Source of the DNA: Acidimicrobiaceae bacterium
Lineage (GTDB): Bacteria > Actinomycetota > Acidimicrobiia > Acidimicrobiales > Bog-793
Assembly (NCBI GenBank): GCA_027306715.1
Contig: DAHUZG010000160.1
Coordinates: forward strand, 1 to 7,775
Length of the DNA: 7,775 nt
Direction: 5' to 3'
The notes under the pieces are model-generated. The model searched no databases. It had not been told where the DNA came from and was given only the letters and a program-made list of their open reading frames with translations. Below, piece after piece: positions 1 through 6,017 of this stretch (within the stretch, counting starts at the first letter, position 1; every line of letters starts with the position of its first letter). Position numbers and translations under genes: made by a program.

Positions 1-1249
1 CGCGGAGGAACTCGACGGGGTCCTCGCCGGTCACGATGTGCACCGGCTTGGTGCGGTTGATGATGTCGATGCGGGACGCAAGGGTCGTCGACTTGCCCGA
101 GCCGGTCGGGCCTGTCACGAGCACGAGCCCCCGCCGGAGCTCGGCGAAGGAGGCGAGCTGCGGCGGGAGGCCGAGGCTCTCGAAGGCGGGGATCTGGTGG
201 GGGATCATCCGCAGCACGGCGCCGATCGAGCTCCGCTGCTGGAGCACGTTGACTCGGAACCGGCCGACGCCGTGGATGGAGTGCGAGGTGTCGAGCTCCT
301 TCGATGCCTCGAAGCGCTCGCGCGCCGACTGCGGAAGGATGTTGTAGAGCATGTGCCGGAGCTGGTCGTTCGTGAGCGCCGGAAGGCCGTCGATACGGCG
401 GATCGAGCCGTGGAGTCGGATCGCCGGCGGCGTCCGGTCCGCGAGGTGCAGGTCCGACGCCCCGCACTCGACGGCATAGGTGAGCAGGTCGTCGATCTCG
501 AGCGAGGCAAGGTCGCGGCGATAGCCGTCGAGGAAGCTGAGAACGCCGTCGCCTCCGGCCGGCGCCAGGTACCCCGGCGGCAAGCTGGCCGACACCGCCG
601 GCTCGACGAGCTGCTGCACGTCGAGGGCGAGGTCCTCGCCGACCTCGAGGCGGAAGGCCTCGATGTCAGGGAGGTCGTCACCGACTGCCAGGCGGTAGAC
701 GGGGCGGTCGCGACGGTCGCCGGCGCCTGCGATGCCACCCTCGGGCGCGGCGAGGCCGCCGGCCGAGGGTGGAGCTGTTGGACCTGGCGGACCCATCGCC
801 TCGAGCTGGCGGAGGAAATGCTCGATCTGGGCGGGCTCGACGAGCACGAGGTAGGCCACCTGGGCGCCGCTCGTCTCGACGAGCTCGCCGAGCTGGGCGG
901 CCGAGAGCGGCTCCGAGCAGGCGACGACGAGCCCCGCAGGGTCGAGCCGGTAACCGAGCACGCCGAAGCGCCTCGAGACACTCGCCGCCAGCATCGAGGC
1001 GGCCGAGAGGACCGGCGGCTCGGAGACGAAGTCGACCGCCGCCATCCCCGACAGGTGCGAGAGGTACTGAAGGCACGTCGGGCCGTCGATCGCCCCTGCC
1101 TCGCTCAGCAGAGCGGCGACGGGCACCTCGCTGTTGGCGGCGCGGTCGAGCAGGCTCCTGCCGAGCTGAGGCTCGAGGGCGCCGTTCAGCACCAGGCTCT
1201 CGACGAGGCGCTGCGACCACTCCGAGGCCGTCTTCGTGATTCCGCTCAT
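1..1249 (-). CDS. pilT: PilT-type pilus retraction ATPase with N-terminal MshEN-like domain (3' end beyond window)
   Basis: This is a secretion ATPase of the PilT subfamily, expected to be a cytoplasmic hexamer at the base of the pilus that drives retraction. From the ATG at 1249 the frame is open for 416 codons to the window edge. Residues ~17-152 resemble a GSPII_E_N/MshEN domain. A Pro/Gly/Ala-rich linker follows (~153-176). The PilT-like part then starts, with ASDLHL (264-269), GVGRFRVN before a QQR motif (as in PilT), and Walker A GPTGSGKST (380-388). The Asp box reads TGEDPVEF (407-414) where the family normally has TIEDPIEF. Walker B, the His box and the C-terminus lie outside the window. 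The start overlaps the pilB stop (ATGA) and has a GAGGGTGG ribosome-binding-like stretch 4 bases upstream, so the two genes are probably translationally coupled. PilT family members are usually about 350-400 residues without such an N-domain; this one will be about 600 if complete. Assignment to PilT rather than PilB rests on the QLxxF...RRGLVLVTG context. Confidence 0.9.
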   Translation of the reverse strand, partial: MSGITKTASEWSQRLVESLVLNGALEPQLGRSLLDRAANSEVPVAALLSEAGAIDGPTCLQYLSHLSGMAAVDFVSEPPVLSAASMLAASVSRRFGVLGYRLDPAGLVVACSEPLSAAQLGELVETSGAQVAYLVLVEPAQIEHFLRQLEAMGPPGPTAPPSAGGLAAPEGGIAGAGDRRDRPVYRLAVGDDLPDIEAFRLEVGEDLALDVQQLVEPAVSASLPPGYLAPAGGDGVLSFLDGYRRDLASLEIDDLLTYAVECGASDLHLADRTPPAIRLHGSIRRIDGLPALTNDQLRHMLYNILPQSARERFEASKELDTSHSIHGVGRFRVNVLQQRSSIGAVLRMIPHQIPAFESLGLPPQLASFAELRRGLVLVTGPTGSGKSTTLASRIDIINRTKPVHIVTGEDPVEFLR

Positions 1250-4200
1250 ACGACCACCCTCAGGATCTCTTCGAGGCTTGTCAACCCGCGTGACGCTTTC
1301 CGCAGACCGTCGTGGCGCAATGTGCGCATGCCCTGCTCCTCTGCTATGCGCTGGATCTCGATCGTCTGCGCATGAGTCACAACGGCACGTTCGATCTCCT
1401 CGGTGAGCAGCATGACCTCTTGGATCGCGATGCGGCCCCGGTAGCCGGTGCGGCTGCAGGCCTGGCAGCCGACGGCGTGGCGGAACGCCGGCTCGGCGTC
1501 GCCGGGCGCGTCGCTCTCGTCCCATCCCGCGGCGGCGAGGTCGTCCTTGGTCGGACGGTAGGCCTCGCTGCAGACCGTGCAGAGCACCCGTGCCAGCCGC
1601 TGGCCGACGACACAGTCGAGCGCCGATCCGACGAGGAACGGCTCGACTCCCATCTCGACGAGCCGCATCGGCGTGCCTGCGGCGTCGTTGGTGTGAAGCG
1701 ACGAGAGGACGAGGTGACCGGTGAGGGCCGCCTCGATGGCGATCGTCGCCGTCTCTTTGTCGCGGATCTCGCCGACGAGGATGACGTCGGGGTCAGAGCG
1801 CAGGATCGAGCGGAGCGCGCTCGCAAAGGTCAGCCCGGCGCGCGGGTTGACCTGGATCTGGTTGATCCCGCGGATCTGGTACTCGACGGGGTCCTCGATC
1901 GTGATGAGCTTCCGATCGGGCTGGTTCAGCTGGTTCAACGTCGCGTACAGCGTCGTCGATTTGCCCGAGCCGGTCGGGCCGGTGACAAGGACGGTCCCGT
2001 ACGGCTTCCGGTAGGCCGATCGGAAGGCGTCGAGCACGTCGCTGTCGAAGCCGAGATTGGCGAGGTCGAGCGTCGAGCTCGACTTGTCGAGGATCCGCAG
2101 CGCGACCATCTCACCGTGGACGGTCGGGAGCGTGGCGACACGGAGGTCGATGTCGCGGTCGCCGACGTTGACCGAGATGCGGCCGTCCTGAGGAACGCGG
2201 TGCTCGGCGATGTCGAGATCGGCCATCACCTTGAGCCGGGTCGTGACGCCGCCCTGGATCGCCTTCGGGGTGCTCGTGACGTGGTGCATCACCCCGTCGA
2301 TGCGGAAGCGGACGATCATGTCGTCGGCCGTCGGCTCGATGTGGACGTCGCTGGCCCGCTGCTGGAGGGCCTGGCGCAGCACGGTGTTGACGAACTGGAC
2401 GATCGGGCCGTCCTCGACCGCTGCCAGGATGCTGAGGTTCCGTGCCTCCGGTGCCGACGACGGCTCGGTGGCGAGCGCCGCGCTGCGGATGATGCGGTCG
2501 ACCTCGCGGGTCTGGCGATACAGGCGCGGGATGTACTCGTCGATCTGCAGCGGGGAGCAGACGACGATCTCGACCTCGCGGCCGAGCACGGTCCGCAGGT
2601 CGTCGATGGCGAACACGTCGGAGGGGTTCGCCATCCCGACGATCGCCTGGCCGACGTCGGTGAACCCGATCGCCAGCAGCCGGTAGCGGCGCGCCAGCGC
2701 CTCGGGCACGAGCTCGGCGGCACGCTGGTCGATGGGCCACTCGTTGAGGTCGACGTACTCGAGACCGGCTTCCTCGGCGACGGCCTGGTAGAGCTCGGGC
2801 GTCGAGACATGGCGCCGCTCGTTGAAGATCTCGCGAAGCGAGCGGCCGGTCCGGGCGCGTTCCTCGACGGCGGACTGCGCCTGGTGCTCGCTGATCTTGC
2901 CGTCGCGGAGCAGGATCTGGTCGAGGCTGCGCGCCGGCGGCGGAGGCGCGGTCGCGCCCGTAGACGGACCAGGTTTGGGTCCCCAGCCCGATGCGGGCAA
3001 CGCTCCGGCTACCGGAGAGCCGGCGGTCCCAGCAGGTGCCGGCGAGGTGCCGCGCAGGGAGGAGGTGGGTCTCGACGTCGAAGCCCCTCGCTCCCCGAGG
3101 CCCGTCTCGGCGAGGCTGGCCGCCGAGCTCACCGGGCCCCGGGCGGGCTCGCCCATGGCGCCGGCAACGCCGTTCGTGCCCACCGGTGAGGCCACCTCGG
3201 GGGCCGGTGCAGCGCCGGCGCCCTCTCGTCCGCCGGACGGAGCTGTCGCCTGAGGCGCCGTGCCGGCGGTGAGACCGGGAGTGAGCGGGACGTCGGCGAG
3301 CCCGCTCGGCGCCGTCCGGCCCGAGAAGAGCCGGTCGTTGTAGCCGGCGACCTGCTGCGGGTCTGCTCCGACGAAGTGGACCTCACGCCCCGCTGCTGAA
3401 CGGACGTCGTCTCGAAGCACGACGTCGCCGGGAGCACCGGTGGCGACGATCGGGACGTCGTCGAGCCAGCCCACCGCCGCCACGCCGCGGCGGCGGGCGA
3501 ACGCCTCGGGCAGCACGTCGACGGCGGTGAGGTCGATGGCAAACCCCTCGAGCTCGACGAATTCGAGCCCGGCGAGCGCAGCGCCGGCGCGGGCGTGGGC
3601 GTGGGCGTCGAGCAGGCCGAGGCCGAGTGCGACGTCGAGCAGGGGACGCCCGCTGGCGCGCTGCTCGCGAAGGGCGCGCTGCAGGTCTGTCTGGGAGAGA
3701 AGGGCGCTCTCTTGGAGCAGAGCCGCCTCTGGCGTCGTCTCCCCGACCTCGGCGAGATCCGTCGTCGTCGCGGCGAGCAGCTCGTCGGTCGACAGCCTCG
3801 CCGAGCCCGGCGGCGCGCCCGAAGCACCGGCGAGTGCCAGCAGCGCGGTCCCTTCCTGCCCGCCCACGAGAACCTCGTCCGCGGCGCGCTCGCCTCCCCC
3901 GGTCGGGGTGGTGTCCCGAGCCTGCCCCGCCCCGTCCCGGGCGGTCGGCTCGGCCAGTGGTGCCACGAGCGCGGGAGGGGGCGGTGCCGGCCCGTCGGGC
4001 GGCGCCGGCGGCGGCGGAGGTGGCGGAGGCGGCGGTCGCAGCGAGGTGCCGGCCTCGCCTCTCAGGCTCTCGCCGACCTCGCCAAGAGGTGGCTGCGGCG
4101 CCGTCACCGCGCCGTCTGGCGTCGCGCCGTCTGCCGTCGCGCCGTCTGGCGTAGCGCCGCCTGGCGTCGCGCCGCCTGGTGTGGCGCCGCTTGGCGTCGC

Positions 4201-4851
4201 GCCGTCTGGTGTCGCGCCGCGAGAGATCTCGACCAGAGGAGCTGCCGGCTCGGGATCCGCCGCCGACCGGCGCGCTCCTGTCGCCGACGCCTCGGCCGCG
4301 CCTGGCGGGAAGATCGCCACCTCCCCGCCTCCACCATGACCGGGCCCCTCCGCGCCGGCTACCGGCGCGGTTGCAGTCGTGGCGGTCGCACCATTCGAGG
4401 CCGGCAGCTTCCCGTTCGTCGTCTTGGTGTCGGTCCCGGCGCCCGGCGGCTGGTCGCGGACGCTCGCCGGCGAGGTGATCTCCGGGGCCCGGCCAGGCGG
4501 GTAGAGCATCTCGAGGAGCTGCTCGATCTGGCTACGGCAGGCGACGACGGGGATCAGCTCTCTCCCGAGCGATCGAGCGAGGTCGTCGATAGTGAGCACG
4601 CTCTCGGGCGCCGAGATGGCGACGACCGGGGTGTCGTCCCTCCATCCCACTGCGGCAAGGCAGGCCTGTCTGGCGATCGCCTCGGGCAGCACGGCGGCGA
4701 GTCGCTCGGCGGTCGACTCTGTCACCGGATGTGCGCCGAGATCGGCGAACTCGAGCCCGGCGAGGGTGGCGAGCGCCCGGGCCTCCTCTTCCTCACGGAC
4801 GTCGGCAGCGTCGATGGCAAAACGGGTCAGCGGATCGTCGGTCGTCGTCAC
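1246..4851 (-). CDS. pilB: Type IV pilus extension ATPase PilB with three MshEN-type modules
   Basis: GspE/PulE/PilB-family ATPase that powers pilin polymerisation from the cytoplasmic face of the pilus machine. At 1201 residues it is about twice the usual ~560-580. Order: module 1 (~22-117, only the C-terminal half of an MshEN domain), low-complexity linker (~118-365) with GATPx repeats and ten prolines, module 2 (~374-510), Pro/Gly/Ala/Ser linker (~511-640), module 3 (~641-779), ATPase (~805-1201). The ATPase has ASDVHIEP (833-840), Walker A GPTGSGKST (958-966), Asp box TIEDPVEY (984-991), Walker B VILVGEIRD (1023-1031), His box TGHLVLSSLHT (1044-1054) and a CxxC pair (C1091/C1094 and C1129/C1132), the zinc-binding site typical of PilB/GspE and absent from PilT. 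The start is GTG: an in-frame TGA lies 39 bases upstream and no other start codon lies between. The Shine-Dalgarno sequence is weak. It overlaps the following pilT by ATGA and is divergent from pilD. All catalytic motifs are intact. Function is secure; the role of the extra modules is inference. Confidence 0.96.
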   Translation of the reverse strand: MTTTDDPLTRFAIDAADVREEEEARALATLAGLEFADLGAHPVTESTAERLAAVLPEAIARQACLAAVGWRDDTPVVAISAPESVLTIDDLARSLGRELIPVVACRSQIEQLLEMLYPPGRAPEITSPASVRDQPPGAGTDTKTTNGKLPASNGATATTATAPVAGAEGPGHGGGGEVAIFPPGAAEASATGARRSAADPEPAAPLVEISRGATPDGATPSGATPGGATPGGATPDGATADGATPDGAVTAPQPPLGEVGESLRGEAGTSLRPPPPPPPPPPAPPDGPAPPPPALVAPLAEPTARDGAGQARDTTPTGGGERAADEVLVGGQEGTALLALAGASGAPPGSARLSTDELLAATTTDLAEVGETTPEAALLQESALLSQTDLQRALREQRASGRPLLDVALGLGLLDAHAHARAGAALAGLEFVELEGFAIDLTAVDVLPEAFARRRGVAAVGWLDDVPIVATGAPGDVVLRDDVRSAAGREVHFVGADPQQVAGYNDRLFSGRTAPSGLADVPLTPGLTAGTAPQATAPSGGREGAGAAPAPEVASPVGTNGVAGAMGEPARGPVSSAASLAETGLGERGASTSRPTSSLRGTSPAPAGTAGSPVAGALPASGWGPKPGPSTGATAPPPPARSLDQILLRDGKISEHQAQSAVEERARTGRSLREIFNERRHVSTPELYQAVAEEAGLEYVDLNEWPIDQRAAELVPEALARRYRLLAIGFTDVGQAIVGMANPSDVFAIDDLRTVLGREVEIVVCSPLQIDEYIPRLYRQTREVDRIIRSAALATEPSSAPEARNLSILAAVEDGPIVQFVNTVLRQALQQRASDVHIEPTADDMIVRFRIDGVMHHVTSTPKAIQGGVTTRLKVMADLDIAEHRVPQDGRISVNVGDRDIDLRVATLPTVHGEMVALRILDKSSSTLDLANLGFDSDVLDAFRSAYRKPYGTVLVTGPTGSGKSTTLYATLNQLNQPDRKLITIEDPVEYQIRGINQIQVNPRAGLTFASALRSILRSDPDVILVGEIRDKETATIAIEAALTGHLVLSSLHTNDAAGTPMRLVEMGVEPFLVGSALDCVVGQRLARVLCTVCSEAYRPTKDDLAAAGWDESDAPGDAEPAFRHAVGCQACSRTGYRGRIAIQEVMLLTEEIERAVVTHAQTIEIQRIAEEQGMRTLRHDGLRKASRGLTSLEEILRVVV
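1254..1261 (-). promoter_or_regulatory. Likely ribosome binding site of the MshEN-PilT gene
   Basis: On the minus strand GAGGGTGG lies 4 bases before the ATG at 1249, inside the last codons of pilB. It is an imperfect Shine-Dalgarno match, but it supports the ATG chosen from the ATGA overlap. Placement is seen in the sequence; function is inferred. Confidence 0.4.
4006..4035 (-). repeat. Ten-proline codon run in the PilB linker
   Basis: Ten successive proline codons (PilB residues 273-282) are followed at once by a second Pro-rich stretch, APPDGPAPPPPA. The codons are mixed CCG/CCT/CCA/CCC (GGC/GGA/GGT/GCG patterns on the plus strand), so it is not a pure trinucleotide repeat. Polyproline of this length is known to stall ribosomes unless EF-P acts; an effect on PilB output is inference. 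Confidence 0.85.
4109..4213 (-). repeat. Seven 15-bp tandem units in pilB encoding GATPx pentapeptides
   Basis: Read on the plus strand the unit is GCGCCGTCTGGCGTC, with a few substitutions per copy. Seven consecutive 15-base copies keep the reading frame and encode GATPD, GATPS, GATPG, GATPG, GATPD, GATAD and GATPD (PilB residues ~212-246). They lie in the linker between MshEN modules 1 and 2. The unit length is a multiple of three, so copy-number change by slippage would lengthen or shorten the linker without a frameshift. Confidence 0.9.
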
Positions 4852-5210
4852 GGCGCGCGGACGCCCCCGGCGGCGCTTCGGCTCGCCTCACTCCATCGCC
4901 CTGAGCGGCACTGCGCGTTACCAACTGATCGCACTCAGCCGGCCCTTCTGCTGCCAACAGCTCCGGGTCCGCCCGCACGTATTGAGGTCGTGACCGGAGG
5001 CGTATCCACTGCTCGACATGACGACACTAACGTCGACCAAGGCTAGGCGAAGTTGAATAATCGAACAAGAGGGAAAGGACTCGCAGCATCCTATGAGCGC
5101 CCACCTCAAGGCATCTTTCCCACTGTGTGTGACGGCGTGCTGAGGCCGGAGCTCCAAGATGGCACGTTTGTGCCTGGAGCGGGCATGGTTGAGCTGTCGT
5201 CACTCTTGCT
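4852..5210. other. Divergent intergenic region between pilB and pilD
   Basis: This 359-base stretch must hold the 5' control regions of both divergent genes. Its centre is much less GC-rich than the flanking genes: 47 of 90 bases at 5041-5130 are G or C. I found no convincing -35/-10 pair on either strand. An open frame on the minus strand (5157 to 4918, 79 codons) uses codons rare in the neighbouring genes (AAA, ATA, AGT, ATT, CTA) and has no recognisable domain, so I do not call it. The inverted repeat GGGAAAG (5071-5077) / CTTTCCC (5115-5121) and a small hairpin before pilD are the only structures noted. Confidence 0.7.
5161..5174 (+). promoter_or_regulatory. Small hairpin in the presumed pilD leader
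   Basis: GGCAC-GTTT-GTGCC forms a perfect 5-bp stem with a 4-base loop, ending 36 bases before the GTG start of pilD. It has no following T-run, so it is not a terminator. It may be chance or a minor leader structure. Confidence 0.2.
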
Positions 5211-5981
5211 GTGACCGCCTATCGCATCGCCGTCTCGGGCGTGATCGGGCTCGTGATGGGCTCGTTCCTCACCGTGGTCACACATCGGGTCCCGGCCGGG
5301 CTCTCGATCGTCCGACCGGGATCGCAGTGCCCGTCGTGCGCGACTCCGCTCCGTGGTCTCGACAACATCCCCGTCGTGTCGTTCGTGCTGCGAAGGCGCC
5401 GGTGCCGCCACTGCAAGAGCGTGATCGCGTGGCGGTACCTGCTGCTCGAGATCGGCACGGGGGCAACCTTTGCTCTTGTCGGATGGAGGATCAGCTCGCC
5501 GGCGGTGCTGCCGGCCTTCCTCGTGCTCACGGTCGGGCTCGTCGCTGCCACGGTGATCGACCTCGAGCACCGGCGGATCCCGACGCCCGTCGTCTATGCG
5601 ACTGCAGCAGCCGGCGCTCCGCTGCTCGTCGTCGCCTCCGCGGTGACGCACCGTTGGAGCGCGCTCGCCACCGCAGGCGGTGCGGGTGCGGTCGCATTCC
5701 TGCTCTTCTTCGCCATCTTCATGGTCGCGCCGCGCTCGATCGGCTTCGGTGACGTCCGGTTCGCCCCGCTCTGCTGCGCCTTCCTCGGCTGGCTCGGTGT
5801 CCGCATCGCTGCCGTCGGGCTCACGACCGGGATGGTGCTCGCCGGGCTCACCGGGGTCGGGCTGCTCCTCAGCGGCGCCGCGGGGAGGAAGTCAGCCATC
5901 CCGCTCGGACCCTTCCTCGCTGCCGGCACGTTCGTCGCTCTCCTCTTCGGCGCCGACATCGCAGCGGTATGGCTGCGATGA
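5211..5981 (+). CDS. pilD: Type IV prepilin peptidase / N-methyltransferase (A24 family)
   Basis: Integral-membrane aspartyl protease that removes the short leader of prepilins and methylates the new N-terminal residue; it is needed before PilB can assemble pilins. The 256 residues match the family's usual length. After a first membrane segment containing GSFLTVVTHRVP (17-28) comes the cytoplasmic zinc loop with C40xxC43 and C65xxC68, then LLLEIGTGATFAL (77-89) and several further hydrophobic segments. The catalytic aspartates are D117 in VIDLEHRRIP and D181 in GFGDVRF (the usual GxGDxK has Arg for Lys here). A conserved IPLGPFLAAG (230-239) lies near the end. The start is GTG at 5211: an in-frame TGA at 5190-5192 with no other start codon between rules out a longer form. 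No clear Shine-Dalgarno is visible. The gene is divergent from pilB and convergent with the second pilT. The four cysteines support combined peptidase and methylase activity as in PilD. Confidence 0.95.
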   Translation: MTAYRIAVSGVIGLVMGSFLTVVTHRVPAGLSIVRPGSQCPSCATPLRGLDNIPVVSFVLRRRRCRHCKSVIAWRYLLLEIGTGATFALVGWRISSPAVLPAFLVLTVGLVAATVIDLEHRRIPTPVVYATAAAGAPLLVVASAVTHRWSALATAGGAGAVAFLLFFAIFMVAPRSIGFGDVRFAPLCCAFLGWLGVRIAAVGLTTGMVLAGLTGVGLLLSGAAGRKSAIPLGPFLAAGTFVALLFGADIAAVWLR

Positions 5982-5997
5982 CCGCGCGCTCGCCGAG

Positions 5998-6009
5998 GTC
6001 GTCGACGAC
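5998..6009. terminator. Palindrome in the convergent pilD/pilT gap, possible weak terminator
   Basis: GTCGTCGACGAC is a perfect 12-base palindrome centred in the 36 bases between the two convergent stop codons. It could fold on either strand but with almost no loop and no T-tract, so a bidirectional terminator role is only suggested by its position. Confidence 0.2.
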
Positions 6010-6017
6010 GAGGCCGA

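Noticed and set aside
38..1375. 445-codon plus-strand open frame opposite the MshEN-PilT gene
   Set aside because: It is antisense to a gene with clear ATPase motifs, is Arg/Glu/Asp-rich with no domain, and is the usual mirror frame of high-GC coding DNA.
1312..3189. 625-codon plus-strand open frame opposite pilB
   Set aside because: It is the complement of the PilB ATPase core with all motifs on the minus strand; it shows only charged low-complexity sequence.
4109..4213. Possible CRISPR-like array
   Set aside because: Units are 15 bp with no spacers and are in frame within pilB; they encode a linker.
4982..5008. TTGAGG ... TATCCA as a plus-strand promoter for pilD
   Set aside because: The spacing is 15 bases and both boxes are poor matches; it also lies about 200 bases from the start codon.
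3595..5046. 483-codon plus-strand open frame spanning the PilB N-terminus and the intergenic region
   Set aside because: Arg-rich composition, no domain, and mostly antisense to the PilB linker repeats; long frames are expected from GC-rich repeats.
4918..5157. 79-codon minus-strand frame in the pilB-pilD spacer
   Set aside because: Codon use differs from the genes around it (AAA, ATA, AGT, ATT, CTA), no ribosome binding site and no recognisable domain.
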